From Aureibacter tunicatorum (GTDB taxonomy: Bacteria > Bacteroidota > Bacteroidia > Cytophagales > Cyclobacteriaceae), in NCBI RefSeq assembly GCF_036492635.1, contig NZ_AP025306.1:186001-250000 (forward strand): a stretch of 64,000 nt of DNA. Reading direction: 5' to 3'. The notes below the pieces were generated by a model. It saw only the letters and a program-made list of their open reading frames with translations. It did not search any database and was not told where the DNA came from. Of the stretch, positions 49,001-58,357 are shown in pieces; position 1 is the stretch's first letter, and every line of letters begins with the position of its first letter. The position numbers were made by a program, and so were the translations under genes.

Positions 49001-52000
49001 CAATAGGTTAGCGACTCTGTACAATTCGCTGTTGACAAATAGCTGCACTTTTTTAGACTCATCGTCAAAGATTGCGGCATAATGATTCCATTCGCTGGAA
49101 ACATAGTCTTTGTCTTCGGAAAGTATCATTGCTCTCTCTCCATTTATGCTGAAGTAGAAGTCGCCATTGGAAGTGAATCCACTTTCCCAACTGGCTTCCG
49201 TTTGTTTTCCTTGAGACAATACGACTTGCTTTTGACCATTCTCATCATGCTGAGCCCAGAACTCTATAGTCACAGATTTGTCTGAAAGGTTAGGTCCGAA
49301 AGGCACATAAAGATTTTGTTTGATTCCGTCAAAAGAAACGCTTACATCATGGTTGACTTCTTGACGATTCAATGAACCTTTGATAGATAATTGTCCCGTG
49401 GTATTGATTAAACTTTGGTTGATGTTTTCGTTGAAAGTAATGCTAAGCTCATCTCCGATGGAATATACCTCATCCGAAGGCTCTGGCTTGCCAATTACTT
49501 GAAGAGGCGATCTGTCGATAGCTCCATTTACGGCATCTGAATAAGTTTCAGATAATTCGCCGTCTGTGAAGCAATAGCTGACAGCTCGTATGGAATAATT
49601 TCCGTCAGATAGCGCATCAATCTCCCAGTCGAAAGACAACTCATTGGCATCTTGAGGGATCCAAGATTTTTCTCCTTCGTCATCAGCTTCCAATATTCCA
49701 TTTTCCGAGTAGTAATCCAGACCTTCTTCCGTTTTGACTTTTCGATAAAATGGATCTGTGATTGGCAACCAATCATTTTCGCCTTCGGCTTTGTATTGCA
49801 AGATGATTTTCTCAAGACTGTAATAGTTGATATCATAATCATCAGCTTTCACGCTCATATTGTCTCCGTCATTCAGGTTGAAAGTCCAATTTTGCTCCGG
49901 AGCGGAAATGCTTGCCTGAGTGCATGTTGGAAGGAATGATGCGGATAGATATAAGGTGTCGGCTATTTCAGAAATGTCCGGGTTGTCGGCTGTTCCAAAC
50001 CAGTATTGGCATTGAGCATGAAGCACAACCATAAGGCTGTCATATTGCAGTTTTGAGCTCCCTCTTTTGATGCTTAGCTCTTTCTGTAACATAGTTCCGG
50101 CAGGCACGCTGAACGGTCTGTTTGGGTTTATACCATCGATTTTAACAATAGCGCCGTCAGGGTTGCTTTCTTCCAATACTTTGAGATCGAATACTCTTGC
50201 ATCTCCTGATTCGCTTAGATTTGAAAGTTCAATTAAGAATACAGCTTCTTGGTCATCCGGCACATTGTTGATTTTATGATGTTTCAATCCTCCGTTCACA
50301 GAGATTCGAGGCACATCTCTTTGCAGAGTTGGAGAGCCTAAACTTGGGTTATCTTCAAACTCAGAGCTGTACACTACTTTTTCTTCCGCTTCATGAGGAC
50401 AAGAGCTGATTCCTCCTTGTGAAATGAATACTGGTGATTGAAAATCATAGAAGGTTTCGCCCATAAAAACTTCATCCAGTTCATTTTCGTCGTATTTGAC
50501 ATTTTTGTGCAATGCTTCTAATATGAAGCTCGTCGCAAAGTAGTCAGCAACACCGCCAGTCACTAAGCTAAGCTTGGAAACTATGGCTGCTTTGGCAAGA
50601 TTGGCTGTTACCAAACCTATCGCTTCCCAGTCGTTGCCTTGCTTGTTGTACAAGTCTTTGGCACTGACGATTCTATTTTCATCGAATATCTGCCTGTTGA
50701 ACTCAGGTTTTGACACTTTGAAATTAAAGCGGTCTCCTTGATCAGGATCGCTGAAGGCAAAGCCCCATTTGATGGACTGCGATTCGCTGTTGCCGATCTC
50801 AAATGAAGATTCTTTAAGTTTCAAGAATTTGTTCTCTAGTTCATATCCTGTCCCTAGTCCAACAATGCTGATATTTCCTTCTGATTTGGAATAGAAGTAG
50901 CTGTTGTAAGAATCTGTAAACTCTTTATTGTAGGCATTTTCAATAGAGACTTCTTTTTCATAGCTGATTTCCGCACCGCCATTGACAGAAAAGTCTCTAA
51001 GCAGATTTTCTGTGTTGCCATTGTCAAATTGCTCTTTGATCAAATGCTTATAGCTTTCATTTTGCCTCAAGGCTTTGACCCATTCCGAGATTTGGATATT
51101 GACGATGTGAACGGAATCCATGCTGAAATTATCGGTAGGAGAGAAGGTATAGCTTGGTCCGTCATAGCCATCATTGCCTATTTCTACATCAGGAAAATCA
51201 ACAGCATTGTCACCAAAAGCTTCGCTGTCATTGCTTAAGCCGTAGTAGTCGTCCTCTTTGTTTAGTTTAGAAACATAATTGCTTGGGTAGTTTTCCAAAT
51301 AGTTGTTTCTTACTTTCATCAATTGAGGCACTATATAATGCTTGATATGGTTTTGATTATAAGCAAAATAGGTTTGGTCTGAAGGTTGAACTCCAAGCAC
51401 TTTCTTGGACTCTATTTTATACTCTTCTCCATCTTTTATAAGTTCGATGGAAATAGATTCTCCGATTTTATAGTTTTGAGCATAGCCAACGAACAAATCC
51501 GCGCTTCCTCCAACTGCGTCATCTTCGGCGCTGGTTTGAATCGTTTCTGTTGTCGTCGTTGTGATCGACATGGTTTTGCTTTTGCTTTGGTTGAGTTGTC
51601 GCTCAAATCCAGTTCCAGAAACATTTTCAGATTTCATCTCAAATAAGTTGAGTGTCACGCCTGTGAATGGAACTACAACCACGACAGATTTTTCAAATTC
51701 GGATTTAGCTCCCGCCTCGAATGCGCTTTGAGAGCCTTCGGTGATATTGATGTCCGTGTACTCGGTGAATGAAGCACCTTGCTCAATATACGCGTAGCTG
51801 TTTGAGCCCGGAGGATCTCTAAGTATCCACTTTACTTTGTCAGGTCCCGCTGTGACAAAATTTCCATTAACTTGTGTAGTTCCTAATACATAACCTCGTT
51901 GGATATTGCTGCCTCCATTATCCCAAGGATAAATGCCTGAATCTGTCGAAAGATCAATAGCCATAGATTTAAGGAAATCGCCCTGAGTATTCGGTTCGCT

Positions 52001-55000
52001 TACATGAAAACCGTAAATGAACTCGCTGTAGTCTTTGCCTTCTTCTTGACTTAATGCATAAGTTTGAGTCAATCCGTTGCCGATCTGGTTTTGAATGATC
52101 ACTTCTCCCAAGACAGGATAATTGAAAATTTGCGGCGAAGCATTGTCCAAGTTTTGATATTGTTCAAATGCTCGGATAGTGTAAGTCATGCTATCATAAG
52201 CTGAGTATAACGGATAGTCAAGATTCAAGTCATTTACATTCAATGTGTCTTCTCCTAAAATAATAGTTTCAAGACCGACAAGCGGAGAGCTAAGATCCAT
52301 ATTTTGAACCGTTATCTGAGGAGATGCTGTATATTTGAAGTTCAGTTGCTCATGAAACTCCAAAGTATAACGAACACTGTCCACAGATTGGTCGCTATGA
52401 TTTATCACATCTTCAGAAACCAACCACTCCATATTTTCTAGCGTATCGTAGTGCGTTGGAATGCTGGCATTTTTATGCATTGTCAGCGAAGTGTTTGTAG
52501 GCGCTGATAAAGGAATATCGCTTAACTTCAAAAGCCTGTCATCAGCATCCGAGAATGTGAAGATTCCATTTTTTGAAGCGACTGGAGCTATGGCTATATA
52601 GTCTATTGGCAACAATTCAATGTAATACTCGCCATTGGATGACTGAGTTTCCACCGTTTTTGCAATACTTGCGTAGTTGTTGTTTTGCGGCTTGAAGGTA
52701 ATATTTGCTTGTCCGATGTTATTGACACCTTCTCCAAATACGATTTCCTTGGAGTTTTCTTCTTGTCCTCCAACGACCTTTCCAAGCATTTTGATTCTTG
52801 ACACATCTTTGAACTCAAGCGTGTACAGGTTTTCTTGAAAATTATGAATGAACTTGCCTTTGTCTTCAATGCTGTAGGATATCACATCTTGGCCATAGAT
52901 ATCTTGAGTAACAATAGTGTTACGGAATATATGCCCTTCTTTTTCTACCGTTAATGTATGCGCGCCTATTGGAACCTGAAGCGTAAAGGCTCCATTTTCA
53001 TCAGTGATCACTTGCTCGCCTTGCATGAACATAATCTCTCCATCCACTTTCACTATTGCATCAGCAACTGGAATATTCAAGGATGAGTTGTCAGGGTCAT
53101 TGTCTTCATCGATAGTAACTGTTCCTGAGATTTCAAACGAGGAAATGTCTTCGAAGTCAATGCTGTTGATAGCTCTGCTTCCGTCTCCTATGAATACGAC
53201 TTTTGAGGAAGGGGCAAATTCATGTATTCCTTTGGATGGAGTTACTTTGAATGATTCTCCATTGCCAGTATATCGAATACCATAGACAATGTGATTTCCA
53301 TATTCGTCAGTATACCCATTATATCCAAGTTGATCAGGTGTTGGCAAGAATGAATTCTTGATATGCGTTCTTGATGTAGCTGTTATCTGCGAATGAATTT
53401 TGTTATAAATATTATCCTCAGAACAAGATTGATCATAAGCCATGTCCCCAATAGCCTCGTCCAATGAGTAATAAAGCACAAGTCTGTTGTCTTCATTACT
53501 CATTACTTTGCTGTGATCCAATTCTATTTCCTCATTGGTTTTGGCGTAATCCCAAAGTCTGATTTCCTCTGCGCTTCCAGATAATTTCATCAATAGATTT
53601 AAAACTGGATTGGCTTTGGCTATTTGCTTGTTCACTGCGTTGATCCAATTGGAGTTGTTGGTAGTGGTAATCAGATCTCCATCTTTGTAAAGTTTGAGGT
53701 CTCCAGTGCTTGTATTGGAAGTGATCGTATATTGATGCCATTTGTTTTTTGCGGATGGAATGCCAGCGTCAATACCATTTCCATAAGTTGTGGCGAATTT
53801 CATATTTTGATCATATCCGTATCCTGACAACAAGCGACTGTTCTCGCCTTCCAAATGAACGATATCATATCTGATACTACCTGCTGTGCTCTCAAAATTC
53901 AGCCAGATTTCAAAGGTGAAATTTCCTTTTAGCGTATTTAGTACTTTTGTGATATGCTCCTGATTTTGGATAGTCATTTTTCCATTGCTTAGCTTGAGAG
54001 CAGAACCACGATCATCACCGCTTACGTGAGTAACTCTGATTTTGGCATCTCGAACTTCTTGTCCGCCTGAATACTCTACATGTCCGGATACAACTCCTCT
54101 TGGCGTTCTAAACCCAACTTGCTTGTAAGAGCTTACGGTATTCATCTGACCATTGCATGGTATGATAGCGTCAATACGATATTTGTAAAGCTTTCCTGCT
54201 TGACAAGTTCTGTCAATATATTGATGGACTCCGCTACTGACTCTGTCTATCATAGTCCAATTTAGATCATTGTCATTTTCAGAATCAAAAAGGGCTCTAT
54301 AGATTTCGAATTCTTGTACAAGCCTTTCATTTTCGTTTTGCCATTCCAAATCAACATAATCCTCAAAGTATCCATATGTTGTGATTAGGTTTTTCGAGGC
54401 AGTGAATGTATTGCTGATATTATTGGATATTAGTATTTGGTCAGTATTATGACTTGGGCTATTGTCACAATCATCATTCATTGTGAAGGTATAATAGTAC
54501 GTTTCACAGTTGTTTAATCCTGCTTCAGTATCATGATATATGAATTCAGTGTCCGTAAGAGTTACAATATTGGGATCATTGGAAAGATCACGATTGTAAA
54601 TAGACCTTGTCTGGGTTTGCGAACCAGAAGTAATGTTTACTCTAACGACGCTAATATCCTTGATCGCCGTTTTATCTCCTCCGCTTAATTGAATTCGTGT
54701 TGTAATCTTTGAATTCTGCTGATCATAATTGGCAGAGCTGCTGGTCATGGAAGGCATTATTTTCATTGTGCCAGCTAAAGTTGTCGCGTCTTTGTCGATG
54801 ATGAAAACCTCGTCGTCAAATTTGTCAGTGTCATTGGCTCTTAAGTCAGAGCTGATGATATCGTTTTGATATGTATATTGATAAGCCGCTTCAACTTGAG
54901 TGTCTTCATATGTTGTTTGAGTAGTATTCCCCAAGTAAGCATATTCGCTTTCCACATTTTCTTTTCTTCGGTTGATTCGATAGGATGCCGTTCCATTGAA

Positions 55001-57238
55001 ACCATTCGGAATAGTAAAACTATTGAAACGTATGCCAATTCTGTCACATGCGTTAGCACTGATTTCCGTGTCTGAATTGGCAACCAAAATAGGAGTGGAC
55101 TTGGTTAGCCAGCCATCTCTATTTTTCAATTTAGTTTTGATCGTCCAGATCTCACCTGCGCTGCTTGAAGAAAAATCATCGGGGGAGATTTCATCTACTT
55201 TGACTTCAGTATCTTCTCCTTCTTTGCTTAAATAAAATTCGAGAATGTTGTCGGGAAGCCCTTTGCCATCGAATTCATAACCTTCAGAAGAGCTACCAAT
55301 TAATTTGGTCTCGTCGATTTTTTGTGATTGATTGACAACATAGGGGTAAAAGCTTGAATTAATTCTGCCTATGTATGATTTCAAAATTAGATTATGAAGA
55401 TTTTTGATAAATTCATCATTAGGGCTAGTGTTGATGATGGCTAAGTTATAGCTTTTTGACCCATCGCTTAGTATTTCCGAATCATTTTTGTTGAATTCGA
55501 AAGTGTAAGTCGTGCCATTTTTTTCATATTCCCATCTTGTCTTATCACTATCATCATGGATTTGAGTTGCGTATTTAGGCGCATTATCTCGATCTACTTC
55601 TCTTAAAATATTGCCACCACCACCGAAGACGTAAAAGAAATCTCTGTAAGGATGTTCTTTAGGTGACTTCCATGTGAGGTATACATTGTAGTTTGCACCA
55701 TTTTCTTGAATATCAACTTCAAATTCATTGGGTTGAAAAATTCCTTGATCAATAAAATATGCACTTTCTGAAAATCCGCCTTCTACTCCTTTGGCTTTAA
55801 AAAAGTTGGTGTTTGCTAAGTATTCGAAGAATCCAGATGTTGGTTCAATATTGTCAATAGTTAGTTTATATTCTCCAGCATAGCCATTTTGCCCTTCAAA
55901 GGAAAAGTCAAGTTCCTCATCAATTTTATATGTGTTTCTAATCTTACCTGTTGAATTAGCATAAGGCAAAGTGCTTGAAAAGTTGCTTCCTGAAATTGAA
56001 AATTGGTACCTGTCAAAGTCATAGTTCAATGTTCTAGGGAAGACTTCATTTGATTGCTGCCAAGTGTAAACAGCTTTTGCCTTGCCGTTGGTCTGCGTAA
56101 TGGTGAGTTTGGGATCTTCAGGCCTGTGCCAATAATCCAGCTCAAAATCCAAGGCAATGGATTCACCTCCTCCTCTTTCGTAGTCGTTAACATTTTCCGC
56201 ATCAGTTCTACTTGGCTGAATATTAGCTCCTTTAGCAACGATTGTTGTCTGATAAAAATTATTGAACAAGCTGCTGTTGGTACCTACATTAGAGACAGTT
56301 AATGTGTAGCGAATTCTATCCGTATTAAAAACAACCGGATTGATGCTGTAATTGTAGCTCTGTCCCGAATAATTAAAACTGCCTCTGGTATTAGGTGATG
56401 TTACAAAAGGCTCTTCTGAGTCAGATTGCCAAAAATCGATATCAAGGGCTGTTCCTCCGATCTTAATCGTATAGTCGCAGGTTCCGTAGTGCAGGTTTTC
56501 AGGAGATTCCCACGAGTATTCCATCGTTTGGTTGGAATAGGAAATTTTCGGTTCATCAGCGTTACTGATATCTTTATTTGACTCCGAATAAAAGCCATTG
56601 CGATAGGGAATAGTGGCAATACCTGTTCTAAATAATACAGCATCGTCGTTTTCATCGGTAATAGTACCGTCTTCATTTTCAAAATATCCGTCAGGGTAAC
56701 TTTGCAATGCCACCCCAAGGTATGCACCTTTGGATTTTAACTCATCGAAAATCTTCTTGTCGTCAAAAACAATGGCCAACCTTTTAGCTCCAGTTGAAGA
56801 ACTTGTGAATCTGCCGATTTTCGCGCAAGAGGTCTTAGCTCCTAAACTGATACAAACTGTTTTGTTTCTGTGATTATAAAGAAATGATTCTTGTTCGTCA
56901 TCAATAATAAAACGTGGAATAAAGTTGTCCAAGCTCTCAATTCCATCATTTTTAAGACTCAATGTGATTTTATACTGATTGTTGCTATAGTAAACAGCGA
57001 TGGCTTGCGGAGGATTTAGAAATGCTTGATTGTCAGACCAATTAAACATTTTAGCTTCCATGTCTGCTAATTGCGGTTCGTTGGGTTCTGATTGCCAACT
57101 CATGCCTCCGGTCGCGTAACTTCGCGATGAGGCTAAGGCCATTATCATAAAAATAAGCGCCTTTAATCCTTTTTGAAAAGCTTGATGGCTATGCATCTTG
57201 CTCGTAGGCCAGTGTTTAGGCCTGTAATTGTCTTTCAT
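46043..57238 (-). CDS. giant T9SS-exported multidomain LamG adhesin-like protein
   Basis: The protein has 3731 residues with a signal peptide after a charged N-tail (about residues 25-43). Residues about 50-700 are tandem ~140-residue beta repeats alternating with Ig/FN3-like strands. An FN3-like domain lies near 960-1020, and LamG-type sandwiches near 1075-1265, 2635-2780 and 2845-2990. A CarboxypepD_reg-like domain (near 1400), a SbsA-like Ig domain (near 3080) and two copies of an ~85-residue module (about 3231-3316 and 3539-3623) follow. The last ~85 residues (from QVYPTIIEDEVN) are a type A T9SS sorting domain ending in KTFKLLKK. It should be exported by type IX secretion and attached to the surface as an adhesin or matrix protein. 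No enzyme motif was found. Confidence 0.9.
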   Translation of the reverse strand: MKDNYRPKHWPTSKMHSHQAFQKGLKALIFMIMALASSRSYATGGMSWQSEPNEPQLADMEAKMFNWSDNQAFLNPPQAIAVYYSNNQYKITLSLKNDGIESLDNFIPRFIIDDEQESFLYNHRNKTVCISLGAKTSCAKIGRFTSSSTGAKRLAIVFDDKKIFDELKSKGAYLGVALQSYPDGYFENEDGTITDENDDAVLFRTGIATIPYRNGFYSESNKDISNADEPKISYSNQTMEYSWESPENLHYGTCDYTIKIGGTALDIDFWQSDSEEPFVTSPNTRGSFNYSGQSYNYSINPVVFNTDRIRYTLTVSNVGTNSSLFNNFYQTTIVAKGANIQPSRTDAENVNDYERGGGESIALDFELDYWHRPEDPKLTITQTNGKAKAVYTWQQSNEVFPRTLNYDFDRYQFSISGSNFSSTLPYANSTGKIRNTYKIDEELDFSFEGQNGYAGEYKLTIDNIEPTSGFFEYLANTNFFKAKGVEGGFSESAYFIDQGIFQPNEFEVDIQENGANYNVYLTWKSPKEHPYRDFFYVFGGGGNILREVDRDNAPKYATQIHDDSDKTRWEYEKNGTTYTFEFNKNDSEILSDGSKSYNLAIINTSPNDEFIKNLHNLILKSYIGRINSSFYPYVVNQSQKIDETKLIGSSSEGYEFDGKGLPDNILEFYLSKEGEDTEVKVDEISPDDFSSSSAGEIWTIKTKLKNRDGWLTKSTPILVANSDTEISANACDRIGIRFNSFTIPNGFNGTASYRINRRKENVESEYAYLGNTTQTTYEDTQVEAAYQYTYQNDIISSDLRANDTDKFDDEVFIIDKDATTLAGTMKIMPSMTSSSANYDQQNSKITTRIQLSGGDKTAIKDISVVRVNITSGSQTQTRSIYNRDLSNDPNIVTLTDTEFIYHDTEAGLNNCETYYYTFTMNDDCDNSPSHNTDQILISNNISNTFTASKNLITTYGYFEDYVDLEWQNENERLVQEFEIYRALFDSENDNDLNWTMIDRVSSGVHQYIDRTCQAGKLYKYRIDAIIPCNGQMNTVSSYKQVGFRTPRGVVSGHVEYSGGQEVRDAKIRVTHVSGDDRGSALKLSNGKMTIQNQEHITKVLNTLKGNFTFEIWLNFESTAGSIRYDIVHLEGENSRLLSGYGYDQNMKFATTYGNGIDAGIPSAKNKWHQYTITSNTSTGDLKLYKDGDLITTTNNSNWINAVNKQIAKANPVLNLLMKLSGSAEEIRLWDYAKTNEEIELDHSKVMSNEDNRLVLYYSLDEAIGDMAYDQSCSEDNIYNKIHSQITATSRTHIKNSFLPTPDQLGYNGYTDEYGNHIVYGIRYTGNGESFKVTPSKGIHEFAPSSKVVFIGDGSRAINSIDFEDISSFEISGTVTIDEDNDPDNSSLNIPVADAIVKVDGEIMFMQGEQVITDENGAFTLQVPIGAHTLTVEKEGHIFRNTIVTQDIYGQDVISYSIEDKGKFIHNFQENLYTLEFKDVSRIKMLGKVVGGQEENSKEIVFGEGVNNIGQANITFKPQNNNYASIAKTVETQSSNGEYYIELLPIDYIAIAPVASKNGIFTFSDADDRLLKLSDIPLSAPTNTSLTMHKNASIPTHYDTLENMEWLVSEDVINHSDQSVDSVRYTLEFHEQLNFKYTASPQITVQNMDLSSPLVGLETIILGEDTLNVNDLNLDYPLYSAYDSMTYTIRAFEQYQNLDNASPQIFNYPVLGEVIIQNQIGNGLTQTYALSQEEGKDYSEFIYGFHVSEPNTQGDFLKSMAIDLSTDSGIYPWDNGGSNIQRGYVLGTTQVNGNFVTAGPDKVKWILRDPPGSNSYAYIEQGASFTEYTDINITEGSQSAFEAGAKSEFEKSVVVVVPFTGVTLNLFEMKSENVSGTGFERQLNQSKSKTMSITTTTTETIQTSAEDDAVGGSADLFVGYAQNYKIGESISIELIKDGEEYKIESKKVLGVQPSDQTYFAYNQNHIKHYIVPQLMKVRNNYLENYPSNYVSKLNKEDDYYGLSNDSEAFGDNAVDFPDVEIGNDGYDGPSYTFSPTDNFSMDSVHIVNIQISEWVKALRQNESYKHLIKEQFDNGNTENLLRDFSVNGGAEISYEKEVSIENAYNKEFTDSYNSYFYSKSEGNISIVGLGTGYELENKFLKLKESSFEIGNSESQSIKWGFAFSDPDQGDRFNFKVSKPEFNRQIFDENRIVSAKDLYNKQGNDWEAIGLVTANLAKAAIVSKLSLVTGGVADYFATSFILEALHKNVKYDENELDEVFMGETFYDFQSPVFISQGGISSCPHEAEEKVVYSSEFEDNPSLGSPTLQRDVPRISVNGGLKHHKINNVPDDQEAVFLIELSNLSESGDARVFDLKVLEESNPDGAIVKIDGINPNRPFSVPAGTMLQKELSIKRGSSKLQYDSLMVVLHAQCQYWFGTADNPDISEIADTLYLSASFLPTCTQASISAPEQNWTFNLNDGDNMSVKADDYDINYYSLEKIILQYKAEGENDWLPITDPFYRKVKTEEGLDYYSENGILEADDEGEKSWIPQDANELSFDWEIDALSDGNYSIRAVSYCFTDGELSETYSDAVNGAIDRSPLQVIGKPEPSDEVYSIGDELSITFNENINQSLINTTGQLSIKGSLNRQEVNHDVSVSFDGIKQNLYVPFGPNLSDKSVTIEFWAQHDENGQKQVVLSQGKQTEASWESGFTSNGDFYFSINGERAMILSEDKDYVSSEWNHYAAIFDDESKKVQLFVNSELYRVANLLEEFKAEGPLLMGEKSYEAKNPFKGKLHELRIWTEVKTGADLAEQKFYTLSGSEQNLQGYWPMDILEDGIVTDKAKNRHAEMNAAWSLAHTGFAYDLASIDSLYMDGLAFSSTQDLTIEFWFKANQSSVNQTIFSNGKGTADDYNTESWNVSLNEEGKLVVSNRGIEMTSAKVYHDQVWHHFAMTKSELEGVQVYMDGEMVIAQQDDFGGFASAKIFLGSRYWQNGTLIETDQAFEGVIDEVRIWNVKRNLTQIRRYMRQALDGDEAGLLRNFTFESYRESMGLVSITKSQESIANGQTHGFTISPQADHFTAEVPVVNPTNKIIDIPFTYVANEREIVFDLAIDPSLVEGQILEIGVDKIEDLYGNTMNSAKTWTAYFDQNGLAWSNEKLELNIPFGEEISFENTVINKSGKIEQFQIENMPHWLYANIEAGNIDPQSQVSIRFEVTEGLPVGNYAQELILTGDQGYKEKFDLSVNVSKPAPEWKVAADSFEVSMQYIGRLKVAGIISRDENDMVAAFINGETRGVAQLEYVPSRDLYIAFMTVYGHTSETDAIEFKMWDASHGQIRSQLSPTNHAFESNSTRGSVPAPIEFEARDLYEQHYQLKEGWNWVSFGLSPDQPDINDFFASDLKSKMLQIKDVDNAIFSQYSALQSDLVGTLDTVNVYESYFIKMSAPASFSYQGEIVDPSENPLDIHQGWNTIGYLPRKDMMVSDALASLSPENGDIVKSRHAFSVYYDQYGWIGNLDYMRTGEGYMLYSANGNAQLIYPQTGMFEGVSTRKKESSRASSVWSIEPNDAEYSMTAIISTDEASLDEESILGAFIGDRCIGYAEAQKVNGLESTLFFVNMFANENDQISFRLIDANGEIAQASNQIAWQSNQHIGSTMSPLMLEFDEDKHIVTQVYPTIIEDEVNIIFQKEEFAKASVSISDLLGKPVKDFSIDASAQGRIHLIWNGKGSDNQALQTGIYFVKIDIGQNSKTFKLLKK

Positions 57239-57358
57239 AATAGCGATTTTTGGTTTTGAAATTATGTTAAGGTTTGGTGTTGTTTATTTGAAATAATTTC
57301 ACACTAAAACCATATTTCAAAATTCTCCAAAAGTCAGTCTTTTTGCTAAAAATGAAGG

Positions 57359-57411
57359 TGGACAAAGAAAGGCTCGGAATTTCCAAAGTGGTGGACAAAT
57401 GGTAGACAAGC
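57359..57411 (+). promoter_or_regulatory. 11-bp-phased TGGAC/TAGAC repeats upstream of adhesin gene
   Basis: TGGAC occurs at 57359 and 57392 and TAGAC at 57403, so the spacings are 33 and 11 bases, i.e. whole helical turns. The last two lie in GTGGACAAATGG-N2-GACAAGC (57391-57411), which recurs on the other strand at 60674-60694. It lies about 120-175 bases before the adhesin start codon, in the right place for an activator site. Confidence 0.5.
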
Positions 57412-57446
57412 CCCAAAAACATGTTATTAATAGCTTGATAGCAACA

Positions 57447-58346
57447 CTATTCGATCATGGTAATGTATTTTCTTAGATTATCTTGTTCATCTAGTTCTAT
57501 TTTCTTTTTGAGTCTGTACAAGGATTTTTTAACGCTTTCGGGACTTATATTAAGCATATTGGCCAGTTCTTTATTATCAAGTCCTATTTTCAAATACGCG
57601 CATAGCTTTGTGTCTTTTGGATTGAGTTGAGGTAGTTTTTCGCCAAGGGTTTCAAAGAATTTGGGATGGACTTCTTCAAAATGCATTTTATAATCTTTCC
57701 AACTAGTATCCAATTCTAAATAACTGTTGATTTTTTTCTTGATAAGTTTAAGCTCTTTCGTGCTTGGGACAGCCCCTTTTTCATTTTTTCCAATAATATT
57801 GGATAGCTCTTCATTTAGTTCATTGAGAATATTGTTTTTTTCGTAGGTCAAGAGTGTCGCAGTGCTGAGTTTTCGGTTTTTAAGTTCGATTTCTCTTTCG
57901 AGCTGATGTTGCTCTTTTTGATGAAATTCGAAAATTTGGTGGTTTTGCTCTTGTATTCTAAATGCTGTTCTTATGCGTGCGTCGAGTTCGACCAAATCCA
58001 ATGGTTTTCGGATATAGTCTTCCGCTCCGCTTTCCAATGCCAGCGCTAAATCTGCCGACGATGTCATCTTGCCTGTAGCCATGATGATGGGAATATGTTG
58101 AGTAGACTCCATGCTTTTGAGGATTTTTATAGCCTCGATGCCGTTCATTTCTGGCATTTCCCAATCCATTATGATAAGGTCGGGAAGCTTCTTGTCAGCT
58201 ACTGAGCATCCTTTCACTGCTGATAAAGAGGTCAGCACCGTTAGGTCAGGATAATTGCTCCAAAAGTGATCCGCTATGATTCTGATATTCTCAATTTGAT
58301 CGTCAATGATTAATATAGTTTTATCCGTATAGTTATTGTTCGTCAT
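57447..58346 (-). CDS. response regulator with LuxR-type helix-turn-helix
   Basis: The 299 residues contain a receiver domain (IIDDQIENIR, phosphoacceptor D61 in IIMDWEMPEMNG, Lys in YIRKPLD), a coiled-coil linker (about residues 135-190) and a C-terminal LuxR/GerE-like helix-turn-helix (LNPKDTKLCAYLKIGLDNKE, then LNISPESVKKSLYRLKKK). It lies 12 bases after the kinase gene, in the same operon. It probably binds the phased repeats upstream of the adhesin gene and of the small secreted gene; this is inferred from position. Confidence 0.9.
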   Translation of the reverse strand: MTNNNYTDKTILIIDDQIENIRIIADHFWSNYPDLTVLTSLSAVKGCSVADKKLPDLIIMDWEMPEMNGIEAIKILKSMESTQHIPIIMATGKMTSSADLALALESGAEDYIRKPLDLVELDARIRTAFRIQEQNHQIFEFHQKEQHQLEREIELKNRKLSTATLLTYEKNNILNELNEELSNIIGKNEKGAVPSTKELKLIKKKINSYLELDTSWKDYKMHFEEVHPKFFETLGEKLPQLNPKDTKLCAYLKIGLDNKELANMLNISPESVKKSLYRLKKKIELDEQDNLRKYITMIE

Positions 58347-58357
58347 GTCTTTTAGGT

